DNA from: an uncultured Clostridia bacterium
GTDB taxonomy: Bacteria > Bacillota > Clostridia > Oscillospirales > Acutalibacteraceae
Length of the DNA: 21,271 bases
Assembly (NCBI GenBank): GCA_947567585.1
Contig: CANONE010000018.1
Location: 1-21,271, forward strand
Direction: 5' to 3'
Numbering within the stretch: the first letter of the stretch is position 1; each line of letters begins with the position of its first letter. The notes beneath the pieces are model-generated. The model was not told the origin of the DNA, searched no databases, and saw nothing but the letters and a program-made list of their open reading frames with translations. This document shows, piece after piece, positions 7,632-14,245 of the stretch. The translations under genes were made by a program, and so were the position numbers.

Positions 7632-8364
7632 GCGTGCTCCCTTCCTCGATTCTATAGAGATATGCCCGGCCTCGGGCGCCGGTTTGGGCCACGGCGCCCA
7701 GACTGCGGGCGGCGCTTAGGGCCAAAGACCCGTTCATGCGGGAGAATTTGCCGCAGGCGGTGAATTCCTTGGCGGTGAATTCCTTTGGAAGGCCGGGGGG
7801 CAGAAGCCTTCGCAGGTCCGCGGGATTCCGCGCCCACACCTCGTCCAACAGGCGCACGGGCATTTTCTCCCAGCATGTGTAGCCCCGGCGGCCTTTGCCG
7901 TCCTGCAGGCGGTACTCTTCAATCTCCAAAAGCGGCACCATAAAGCTAAGCCCCGGCACCCCCAAAAGCTCTTTTAGACTGAAGAGCTCCGGGAGGATAT
8001 TCCACGGGCCGCCAGCCTTGGGGCTCTTCCGGCGGGGGGAGAGGCCGCCCTCCGGGGACATATTTACCAGCCACTTCCTGGCCGCCACAGGATACACCAC
8101 CGTCACTGGATAGGCGGGAAGAAAAAAGGCCAGCTTTTCCCGCAGGCGGCCAAAGCCGGAGGTCTGGATTTCCGTGATCCCCTCTTCGTTGACGATATCC
8201 GCCACATACCGGCCCACCCATACCTCCCGGCAGGCTTCCCGGGGCTCCAGATAGAGCTTAAGGGCCGCGTGCAGGCTCTTCTCCCCCAGGGTGCCGATGC
8301 CGCCCCGGCCCCGGCCGCCCTCCATGGCCTGGTGGCAGGCGGAAAGAAACCGCGCCTCATCCAT
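7624..8364 (-). CDS. Conserved Clostridia protein with PD-(D/E)XK-like motif pattern and C-terminal winged helix
   Basis: 246 residues from the ATG at 8364, which has GGGAG 6 bases upstream and overlaps the previous gene by 8 bases. The N-terminal half shows GIGTLGEKSLHAALK (Glu28 on a helix), then VGRYVADIVNEEGITEIQT: Asp56 at a strand end and Glu65-x-Gln67 on the next strand, followed by a helix. That helix-Glu, Asp, E-x-Q order resembles the PD-(D/E)XK nuclease-type core with Gln in place of Lys. A basic SPRRKSPKAG loop follows. The C-terminal 50 residues (LPKEFTAKEFTACGKFS to ARGRAYLYRI) look like a winged-helix module. I recall homologues with the same layout as hypothetical proteins across Clostridia; no function is established. 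A nuclease or DNA-binding role is inference. Confidence 0.8.
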   Translation of the reverse strand: MDEARFLSACHQAMEGGRGRGGIGTLGEKSLHAALKLYLEPREACREVWVGRYVADIVNEEGITEIQTSGFGRLREKLAFFLPAYPVTVVYPVAARKWLVNMSPEGGLSPRRKSPKAGGPWNILPELFSLKELLGVPGLSFMVPLLEIEEYRLQDGKGRRGYTCWEKMPVRLLDEVWARNPADLRRLLPPGLPKEFTAKEFTACGKFSRMNGSLALSAARSLGAVAQTGARGRAYLYRIEEGSTHV

Positions 8365-9178
8365 GGGGCGCTCCCGGCAGGCCAAAAAGGCGGGCAAAAT
8401 TGCCGTAAAGAACGGCCCGGTTTTCCTCTTCGCAGAGCCCCAGGGCAAAAAAGCGCCGGAGCTCTTCCCCGGGGCTCCACATGGGAAAGTCTGTGCCAAA
8501 GAGCACCCGCTCCGGGCCAAAATGCCGGATGCTTGTAAGCGCCTCCTCCGAAGAAAGAAACATCAGCGAGCTGGAGCTGTCCACATACACCCGGCCCCCC
8601 GCCAGGCATTCCCGGGCCTCCTTCCACTGGGTATAGCCCCCCAAATGCGCGGCAATGGCCGTAAGCTGCGGAACCTTTTCCAGTACATTGGCCAGCCGCC
8701 AGGGAGCAGAGAAGTCCATGCGGCCGTCTCCCATATGAAATAGAATGGGCAGCCCCCGGCTTTGAGCCAATCGGTACAGGGGCAGCAGCCGGGGATCGTC
8801 GATGGGCGCCTGCTGGAAGTCCGGGTGCAGCTTCACGCCCCGCAACCCCCGGCGGCAAAGGTCATCCATGCAGGCTTCCGGGTCGGCAACATCCTGGTGC
8901 CAAGCCCCCAGGCCCAAAAACTGCGGGTATTCCCGGCAGACTCCCTCTATAAACGCGTTAATGGAGGCAACCTGCTCCACCTTGGTGGCCACGGAGCACA
9001 CCAAAAAGCGGTCGATCCCGGCATCCCCGCCGGCTTTTGCCAGAGTTTGGGGCAGGCCCACACAGTCCATGGGAATGCCGTAGAAATCGCCTACGGAGGC
9101 CGTGGCCTTTTGGGCGATCTTTTCCGGGTAAATGTGGGCGTGGGCGTCGGCCGCCGGGTACCGGACGCCTTTATTCAT
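8357..9178 (-). CDS. Metal-dependent hydrolase of the amidohydrolase (TIM-barrel) superfamily
   Basis: 273 residues from the ATG at 9178. Metal-binding signature residues of an amidohydrolase_2-type barrel are in order: DAHAHIYP (His13, His15), GVKLHPDF (Lys116, His118), ILFHMGDG (His148), AIAAHLGG (His178) and FGTDFPMW (Asp230). No signal peptide, so cytoplasmic. The substrate is unknown; the family hydrolyses or decarboxylates small organic acids and related compounds. The chosen start overlaps the queH stop by 8 bases, the same overlap seen at the next two junctions. A GTG at 9187 has better spacing to GGGAGG (8 bases) and is a real alternative start. The stop overlaps the following gene by 8 bases. 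Its operon partners are queH upstream and a conserved hypothetical downstream. Confidence 0.88.
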   Translation of the reverse strand: MNKGVRYPAADAHAHIYPEKIAQKATASVGDFYGIPMDCVGLPQTLAKAGGDAGIDRFLVCSVATKVEQVASINAFIEGVCREYPQFLGLGAWHQDVADPEACMDDLCRRGLRGVKLHPDFQQAPIDDPRLLPLYRLAQSRGLPILFHMGDGRMDFSAPWRLANVLEKVPQLTAIAAHLGGYTQWKEARECLAGGRVYVDSSSSLMFLSSEEALTSIRHFGPERVLFGTDFPMWSPGEELRRFFALGLCEEENRAVLYGNFARLFGLPGAPHG

Positions 9179-9824
9179 CACCGGCACTGTCCCCGCCTCC
9201 CTTCCGCTTTTTATCATTTTCCCTCTGCGCCTGGGAGTACCGGCAGCCGCAGTAATCCTGCCGGTAGAGGCCGTACTCCCGGGAAAGCTCTATCGAGCGT
9301 TTGTAGCCTTCCCGCTTCTTAAAGTCGGCGGGCAGGTGTTTTACCCCGAACTCCCTGGCCAGCTCTTCTCCAATCTTGTTGAGGACCCGGGCGTTTTTCA
9401 GCGGGCTGATAGACAGGGTGGTGGTAAAGTAGTCCATGTGAAGCGCCCGGGCGGTTTTCGCGGCCTCCCGCAAGCGCAGGCGGTAGCAGCGCAGGCATCT
9501 GGCGCCCCCCTCGGGCTCGGCCTCCAGCCCTTGGGCCATAGCGGCAAAGTCCTCCTCCCGGTGTTCGCAGGGGAGAAGCTCCACCGGGCGGGCTAGCGGC
9601 ATTTGAGAGAGCAGCTGGACCAGCTCGTCTTGGCGCTTCCAATATTCCTGGGCGGGGGCGATATTGGGATTATAAAAAAGCAGCGCAATGTCAAAATGTG
9701 GAGAAAGATATTCCAGCACAGCGCTGGAACATGGGGCGCAGCAGGCGTGCAGCAGCAGCCTGGGCGGGCGCTCCAAAGAAGAAATCAGCGAAGACAGCGC
9801 CTTCGCGTAATTAGGCGGGTTCAT
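9171..9824 (-). CDS. queH: Epoxyqueuosine reductase QueH
   Basis: 217 residues. QueH performs the last step of queuosine synthesis, reducing epoxyqueuosine to queuosine in tRNA; it is the non-cobalamin alternative to QueG and carries an iron-sulphur cluster. Seen: LLLHACCAPCSS near the N-terminus (Cys28, Cys29, Cys32), CLRCYRLRL (Cys110, Cys113), the TTTLSISPLKN segment, and YCGCRYS (Cys192, Cys194), together the conserved pattern of the family. The ATG at 9824 is chosen because AAGGAGG lies 8 bases before it; the longer frame to 10052 runs backwards through the glycine-rich tail of the TPM gene and is not coding. First gene of the minus-strand unit, with a candidate promoter at 9848-9876. 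The Lys/Gly-rich final 15 residues are an ordinary tail leading into the next gene's start. Confidence 0.95.
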   Translation of the reverse strand: MNPPNYAKALSSLISSLERPPRLLLHACCAPCSSAVLEYLSPHFDIALLFYNPNIAPAQEYWKRQDELVQLLSQMPLARPVELLPCEHREEDFAAMAQGLEAEPEGGARCLRCYRLRLREAAKTARALHMDYFTTTLSISPLKNARVLNKIGEELAREFGVKHLPADFKKREGYKRSIELSREYGLYRQDYCGCRYSQAQRENDKKRKGGGDSAGDE

Positions 9825-9847
9825 AGCCACATCCTCCTTCCATGCTG

Positions 9848-9876
9848 ATTCTACCATAGCGGGCGGATAAATACAA
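9848..9876 (-). promoter_or_regulatory. Candidate promoter for the queH unit
   Basis: Minus strand TTGTAT (9876-9871) and TAGAAT (9853-9848) with a 17-base spacer. The -10 box matches five of six positions, the -35 box three of six. It lies directly after the hairpin that ends the TPM gene, so it would start an independent transcript about 20 bases before the queH ATG. Confidence 0.5.
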
Positions 9877-9881
9877 GAGAA

Positions 9882-9909
9882 GACCTTGGAAGCCAAAGCC
9901 CCCAAGGTC
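9882..9909 (-). terminator. Hairpin terminator after the TPM-domain gene
   Basis: GACCTTGG and CCAAGGTC form a perfect 8-bp stem, 12 bases after the stop codon at 9922; on the minus strand it is followed by TTCTCTTGTATTT, moderately T-rich. This separates the xpaC-to-TPM unit from queH. Confidence 0.6.
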
Positions 9910-9921
9910 AAAACCTCTCCG

Positions 9922-10911
9922 TTACCGCCTGCCAGCGCCGCCGCCCCGGGAGCTGCCGCCGCCGTGGAAGCCGCCGCTGCGTCCGATTCCGCCGCCTCTG
10001 GAGCCGCCGCCCCCATGGAAGCCGCCAAACCCGCCGGGCCTTCCGCCTCCAAAGCCGCCCTGGGGAGGCCGGGGGCCTCTGGGCCCGCCGAAGCCTCCGA
10101 AATGCCCTGGCGGGGGCGGGGGAGGCGGCGACCAGTAGCTTCTGCGCCGCCGGCTGTTCATCATGCTTCCCAGGAACATTCCCTGCCAGAAGCCTCCGCC
10201 CCCGCCGCCATAGCCACCGCCGCCTCCACGGCCAATTCCCCGCAGAAAGGCAAAGACAACCAGCAGCACCACCACCACAACGGCCACCCGGACCAATGCA
10301 AAAATCACCGCTCCGGCCCGGCTGAAAAAGGAGTTGTGGCTATACCAAGCATCCTCCTGGTCATCCGGGACGCCGTCCTCAACGGGTGCGGCGTGGTCTG
10401 CGGAATAATAGCTCTCCATATCCTGGGCCGCCGCGTTAAAAAAGCCCAGGGCCCCGGCGTCGTAATCCCCGGCCGCAAAGTCGTCCTCCAGGTACCTGTC
10501 AAAGAGATCCCGGAACCGGGCGGCGTTAAAATAGCCGTCAATGCCCTTGCCGGAGGTGGCGTAGTAATCCTCCTCGCCAATGGCCATTACCAGCAGAACG
10601 CCGTTGTCCCTCTCCCGGGAGCCGATGCCCCAGTCGTTAAACATGTCGTTGGCGTAGTCCTCAATATCCTCGCCCCCCAGAAAGTCCACGGCGGCAATGA
10701 CGATTTCCGCCCCGCACTCCCGGAAAAGCTCTTGGTTCCGCCGGACAATCTCCTTCTCCGTCCGATCCGAGATCACCCCGGCGCTGTCCAGCACATATTT
10801 GTTCTCCGGCCGGTCCGGCGTTTTGGCCGCCGCAGGAGCCGCTGCCAGCACAACCGCCGAAAGGACACAGATACACGCACAAATCTTTCTCCAAGCTTTC
10901 ACGCCGCGCAT
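9922..10911 (-). CDS. TPM-domain membrane protein (YgcG-like) with Gly/Pro-rich tail
   Basis: 329 residues from the ATG at 10911 (AAAGGGG 7 bases upstream; an upstream TTG at 10929 is less likely). Layout: signal peptide 1-29 ending AAA-KT; TPM domain about 38-168 with the family's opening YVLDSAGVIS and the segments GAEIVIAAV, DWGIGSRERDNGVLLVMA and GKGIDGYF; transmembrane helix about 200-223; then a 100-residue tail almost wholly Gly, Pro, Arg, Phe and Ser. TPM proteins are membrane-anchored with the domain outside; some are reported as acid phosphatases, and bacterial members with a glycine-rich tail often sit beside lemA, as here (53 bases downstream of the LemA-like gene). Exact role is not established. 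The tail's DNA is extremely G-rich, which creates long false open frames on the opposite strand. Confidence 0.9.
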   Translation of the reverse strand: MRGVKAWRKICACICVLSAVVLAAAPAAAKTPDRPENKYVLDSAGVISDRTEKEIVRRNQELFRECGAEIVIAAVDFLGGEDIEDYANDMFNDWGIGSRERDNGVLLVMAIGEEDYYATSGKGIDGYFNAARFRDLFDRYLEDDFAAGDYDAGALGFFNAAAQDMESYYSADHAAPVEDGVPDDQEDAWYSHNSFFSRAGAVIFALVRVAVVVVVLLVVFAFLRGIGRGGGGGYGGGGGGFWQGMFLGSMMNSRRRRSYWSPPPPPPPGHFGGFGGPRGPRPPQGGFGGGRPGGFGGFHGGGGSRGGGIGRSGGFHGGGSSRGGGAGRR

Positions 10912-10964
10912 GACACAGCCCCTTTCCAAAAATCAGCCGTATACGATCCCTGTAAAATATTTGA

Positions 10965-11681
10965 TCAGCCAAAAATCTCATTCACAGCATTGTCTACCCA
11001 ACCGGCGATGTTGTCCGCAAGCTCATCCGCATTGTCCGCAATAGCCTCCGCCTGCTTTTCCACACCGTCCGCAAAGGCTTCCACCCGGTCCTCCACGCTG
11101 GTCTGCGAAATATCCGGAGCGCCGGCGTTCGGCCCTTCGAAAACAGCCAAGGGCTTCAGCAGGGCGAAGGGCTTTAGCTTGGCCAGCTTCTCGTTATAGT
11201 CCCGGGCCTGGTCGTTATAGCTGCTGCGCTTGATTTTATCCTGCTCCGAGTCCATGTTGGCTATAAATTGGGCGGGGTATTTCTTATCCTTTTCCTCCAG
11301 GGGCAGCTCTTCCAAAGCTTGGGCCAGCGCCCGGGCGGGCTGATCCATGGCCGCGTTGGCGGCGGCGATGGAGGTGAAGGTCTCATCGTCCATTTCCAGT
11401 GTATTCTCGCTGACCTCTACCCGGTACTCCAGCTCGTCGATCAGCTTTTTAAGCTCCGGATTTTCATCGCTGTAGCGCTTGGCTACAGTGATCAGGTTCT
11501 TTGCCTCAGCTTCCCGCTGGTCAATGCCGTCGTAGATAATATATCCCGTCCGGTCGTAGTAATAGTCCCCGGCGGCTTCGTCCCGGGCCTTAGCCAGCGA
11601 ACGGTTGATGCCCAAAGGCACAGAGGCCGCGATAGCCACCGCCATAAAGACAGCCGCCCCTATGTGCTTCTTTTTTTTCAT
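10965..11681 (-). CDS. LemA-like membrane-anchored helical protein
   Basis: 238 residues; AAAGGAGG lies 5 bases before the ATG. An N-terminal Lys-rich stretch and hydrophobic helix (about 6-25) anchor it, with the rest outside the membrane. The remainder is predicted helical: NLITVAKRYSDENPEL, then a long charged region, and SYNDQARDYNEKLAKLKPFALLKPLAVFEGP (Tyr155-Asn156 onwards), which matches the LemA family's YN..V..YN signature followed by a proline and a Phe segment. The last 45 residues form an acidic amphipathic helix. It is more divergent than typical LemA, so the call rests on the signature, the topology and the adjacent TPM gene, a known pairing. LemA function is unclear; roles in envelope stress have been proposed. 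Confidence 0.75.
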   Translation of the reverse strand: MKKKKHIGAAVFMAVAIAASVPLGINRSLAKARDEAAGDYYYDRTGYIIYDGIDQREAEAKNLITVAKRYSDENPELKKLIDELEYRVEVSENTLEMDDETFTSIAAANAAMDQPARALAQALEELPLEEKDKKYPAQFIANMDSEQDKIKRSSYNDQARDYNEKLAKLKPFALLKPLAVFEGPNAGAPDISQTSVEDRVEAFADGVEKQAEAIADNADELADNIAGWVDNAVNEIFG

Positions 11682-11714
11682 GGGTGCCTCCTTTCTAAGG
11701 GCAAGAGCAGGGCC

Positions 11715-11760
11715 GTAAGGGCTTTGCCCTTACCAACCCACCGCCTTTTAAAAAAGGCGG
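11715..11760. repeat. Two perfect hairpins in the telA-lemA gap (possible interspersed repeat)
   Basis: GTAAGGGC-TTT-GCCCTTAC (11715-11733, 8-bp stem) and CCGCCTTTT-AA-AAAAGGCGG (11741-11760, 9-bp stem) stand side by side in a 215-base gap between telA and the LemA-like gene. Neither is followed by a T-run on either strand, so ordinary termination is not supported. The paired hairpins with flanking GGCGAAAACTTTC recall an intergenic element I have seen in related Clostridia genomes; that is memory, not a search. The rest of the gap (11761-11896) is GC-rich with further short inverted repeats and no convincing gene or promoter. Confidence 0.6.
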
Positions 11761-11896
11761 GCGAAAACTTTCATGTTTACCACTTTTGCGATTCCGTACT
11801 CCAGGCTGGATGGCTGGAGCCAGCCGGCGGCCGCGCCCAACCAGCTTACAGCGCGCGCCCCGCAAGCCGCCCACCTCACTAAGCCAGCCCCATCCA

Positions 11897-13054
11897 TCAA
11901 GTATGAATATCCAAAAGCTTCTGCTTGAGCTCTCCTTCCAGCCGCCCAATCTCCGCCTCGGCGGCCCGCCGCTTGGCCCGGCCCTCGTCCTGAATCTTCA
12001 CCACCTCGTCCAGAGTCTGGATCAAAGAGAGATTGGTGGCCCGCAGGGTCTCCATATCCACCACGCCCCGCTCGCTTTCCCGGGCGGTCTCGATGGTGCT
12101 CATCTTCAGCTTTTCGGCGTTCTTGCGCAAAAGCTCGTTGGTCATATTGCTGACCTCCCGCTGGGCCCGCACCGCCTGCTCGGAATGGGCCAGCCCCAAA
12201 GCCAGCACCATCTGGGACTTCCACAACGGGATGGTGTTCACCAAGGTGGACTGGATCTTGTCGCTCATGAGCTTGTCGTTGTTCTGCACCAGGCGGATCT
12301 GGGGGGACATCTGCACGCTGACCATCCGGGTCAGCTCCAGGTCGTGGAGCTTTTTCTCAAAGCTGTCGCACTGCTGGGCAAAGTCGTTGGCCGCCTGGGC
12401 GTCCTCTGCAAGGCCGGTCTGCCGGGCCTTCTGCTTCAGCTGCTCCAAAGTGGTGGCCCGCTCCTGCTGCAATTTCTTTTTGCCGGCGATGATGTACATG
12501 GAAAGCTCCTTGTGGTAGTTGAGGTTCATGTCGTAGAGCTTATCCAGCATCACCACATCCTTCATCAGCTGGACCTGGTGGCTTTCTAAGGCGGCGGCGA
12601 TTTTGTTCACATTTACCTCCGCGCTGTCATACCGGGCCTTCATGGCCACAATCTTGTTGCCGGTATTCTTAAAGCGGCCAAAGAAGCCCTTCTTTTCCTC
12701 CTCGTCGATGTCAAAGCCCTTGAGCTCCACCACCAGATTGCTGATCTGGTTGCCCACCTCGCCCAGGTCCTTGGTGCGGACATTATTCAGGGCCGTGTCC
12801 GAAAAGGAGGCGATCTTCTTCTGGGCCGCAGAGCCGTACTGCATCACCATGGTGCTGTTTTTCAGGTCGATCTTCTGAGAGAACTCATCCACCACCTTGC
12901 GCTCCTCCGGGGTCAGAATCCCCTCGTCCAGCGTGGTGACCTGCGCCTCTTCCTGGACAGGGGCCTGGGGCTCTTCCACGGCCTCGGGCTCCAAAGTCAG
13001 GGTAGGCATCTGGGGGGCGTTTTGTTCCAGGGCCAGCTTCATCTCGTTGTCCAT
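11897..13054 (-). CDS. telA: TelA / toxic anion resistance family protein
   Basis: 385 residues from the ATG at 13054 (a GTG two codons earlier is possible; the ribosome site, GAGG at 8 bases, is modest). Soluble and almost entirely helical, with no signal peptide. An acidic Pro/Glu-rich leader (about 1-45) is followed by the family core: SAAQKKIASFSDTALNNVRTKDLGEVG, FFGRFKNTGNKIVAMKARY, KLYDMNLNYHKEL and the C-terminal QMSPQIRLVQNNDKL plus NTIPLWKSQMVLALGL, all close to the pattern in TelA/KlaA/YaaN proteins. The family is linked to tellurite and other toxic-anion tolerance and to cell-envelope stress, by an unknown mechanism. In Bacillus the homologue yaaN is next to xpaC; here xpaC lies in the same unit but two acetyltransferase genes are placed between them. 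Confidence 0.92.
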   Translation of the reverse strand: MDNEMKLALEQNAPQMPTLTLEPEAVEEPQAPVQEEAQVTTLDEGILTPEERKVVDEFSQKIDLKNSTMVMQYGSAAQKKIASFSDTALNNVRTKDLGEVGNQISNLVVELKGFDIDEEEKKGFFGRFKNTGNKIVAMKARYDSAEVNVNKIAAALESHQVQLMKDVVMLDKLYDMNLNYHKELSMYIIAGKKKLQQERATTLEQLKQKARQTGLAEDAQAANDFAQQCDSFEKKLHDLELTRMVSVQMSPQIRLVQNNDKLMSDKIQSTLVNTIPLWKSQMVLALGLAHSEQAVRAQREVSNMTNELLRKNAEKLKMSTIETARESERGVVDMETLRATNLSLIQTLDEVVKIQDEGRAKRRAAEAEIGRLEGELKQKLLDIHT

Positions 13055-13082
13055 CCTCACAACCTCATTTCATAATCTATTT

Positions 13083-13613
13083 TTAGGTAATTCCTAATGC
13101 TGCATACACATAGGTGTCCTTCCAAATTGGCTTCCCATCCGCGTCTTTCCAAAAGTACACATTTTGTATGAAATGCGCCTCTCTTCGAAAGCCCAGGGCT
13201 TCCAGCAGCTTCCACGAGCGGGTATTGGCCGGGTCGCACTCCGCGTAGACCCGGTGGATTCCATCCGCGAAGGCCCGCCGCAAAAGAGCCTGGCAGCTCT
13301 CCCTGGCATATCCGGATCCCCAGTGCTTGCTGTTAAACACATAACCCAGCTCCAGGGCATGGAACTCCCTTTTGCCCAGATAGACGTTTCCGATCATTTT
13401 GCCCGTGTCTTTTAGCTGGACGGCGGTCATTTCCTTTGTCCCCATCCGCCAGCGGAGATTTTCTCTTACCTCCTCCAGGGTCATGGGCTTATACGGCTCA
13501 AACTCCACTGTCTTTTCATCCGACAGATATTCCAGCAGGTCGTACAAATCCTCTTCCCTGTACCTTCTCAAAATCAACCGCTCCGTCTCCGCGATGACCG
13601 CGCCGCCCGCCAT
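13083..13613 (-). CDS. GNAT acetyltransferase, RimJ/RimL type
   Basis: 176 residues. Opens with the RimJ/RimL-like TERLILRRYREEDLYDLLEYLSDEKTV and has the acetyl-CoA loop HWGSGYARES (97-106), followed by the helix and the CDPANTRSWKLLEALGFRREA segment that is characteristic of this branch. It should acetylate an amino group of a protein N-terminus or small molecule in the cytoplasm; the substrate is unknown. GGGGG lies 6 bases before the ATG. The stop is 28 bases before telA and the gene begins 95 bases after the preceding acetyltransferase, so co-transcription is likely. No promoter of good quality is seen in that 95-base gap. Confidence 0.92.
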   Translation of the reverse strand: MAGGAVIAETERLILRRYREEDLYDLLEYLSDEKTVEFEPYKPMTLEEVRENLRWRMGTKEMTAVQLKDTGKMIGNVYLGKREFHALELGYVFNSKHWGSGYARESCQALLRRAFADGIHRVYAECDPANTRSWKLLEALGFRREAHFIQNVYFWKDADGKPIWKDTYVYAALGIT

Positions 13614-13708
13614 AGAGTTCCCCCTTTTCCTAGCAAATACTATTGTAAGGCCGCCCTTTTACGGGTTATTGTCCCATTTCTTAATAATTTATGAATCCAG
13701 CTTCCGCG

Positions 13709-14236
13709 TCACAGCAGGCCGCCTTCCCCGTTATAAAAGGACCGGCAATAGACCAGCCTGCCCTTGGGCCGGGAAGCGGGATCGAAGAACAGAATGTGCA
13801 GGTGCTGGTTTTCAAAAGCGTTTTCACTCACCGTAATGCCCTGCGGCCCGGCGGGCTCAAAGCCGAACCGGGCGTAGTAGTCCCCGCCCAGCACCGCCAC
13901 CCAGGGCTCGCCCAGAGCCTTGGCGCGCTGGAGGCTTTCCTCCACCAAGGCGGAGCCGGTTCCCTGGTTCCGGTATTCTCCGGCCACGGCCAAAGGAGCC
14001 AGGGCCAGTCCCTGGCTCTCGCCCACCTGGGCCCGGGTCAGGGCAATATACCCCACGGTCCGCCCGCCCTCCTGGGCCACAAGACACAGCTGGGGCAGAT
14101 AGCCGGGGTCTCCCGGCAGCCTTCTGGCCAGATCCCACTCGTTAAAGGCGGGGTCGCTGTCCTCTCTCTGAAAGGCGTCCCGCAGCAGGGCCATCGCCTC
14201 CGCCAGATCGGCCGCCCTAAAGGGTCTGATCTCCAT
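13709..14236 (-). CDS. GNAT acetyltransferase, YhbS-like
   Basis: 175 residues. EIRPFRAADLAEAMALLRDAF opens the fold, CLVAQEGGRTVGYIALT is the central strand pair, LAPLAVAGEYRNQGTGSALVEESL carries the acetyl-CoA loop (RNQGTG, 89-94), and VAVLGGDYYARFGFEPAGPQGI is the typical YhbS-branch ending motif. Substrate unknown. GAGG lies 7 bases before the ATG, and the gene starts only 9 bases after the xpaC stop, so the two are almost certainly co-transcribed. It is not closely similar to the second acetyltransferase downstream, so a recent duplication is not the explanation. Confidence 0.92.
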   Translation of the reverse strand: MEIRPFRAADLAEAMALLRDAFQREDSDPAFNEWDLARRLPGDPGYLPQLCLVAQEGGRTVGYIALTRAQVGESQGLALAPLAVAGEYRNQGTGSALVEESLQRAKALGEPWVAVLGGDYYARFGFEPAGPQGITVSENAFENQHLHILFFDPASRPKGRLVYCRSFYNGEGGLL

Positions 14237-14245
14237 AGATTATCC

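Noticed and set aside
9940..10240. Repetitive GC-rich DNA that could be taken for a repeat array or CRISPR
   Set aside because: The periodicity comes from glycine and proline codons in the TPM tail; there are no regular spacers or identical direct repeats.
9886..11199. 437-codon plus-strand open frame
   Set aside because: Antisense of the Gly/Pro-rich TPM tail and of lemA; its Ala/Pro-rich start is just the complement of glycine codons.
11695..11949. Small minus-strand frame across the telA-lemA gap
   Set aside because: It reads through the hairpin element and the end of telA out of frame; no ribosome site, Arg/Gly/Trp-rich nonsense composition.
13614..13708. Separate promoter for the second GNAT and telA
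   Set aside because: A TACAAT is present but no -35-like hexamer lies at 16-18 bases; support is too weak to list.
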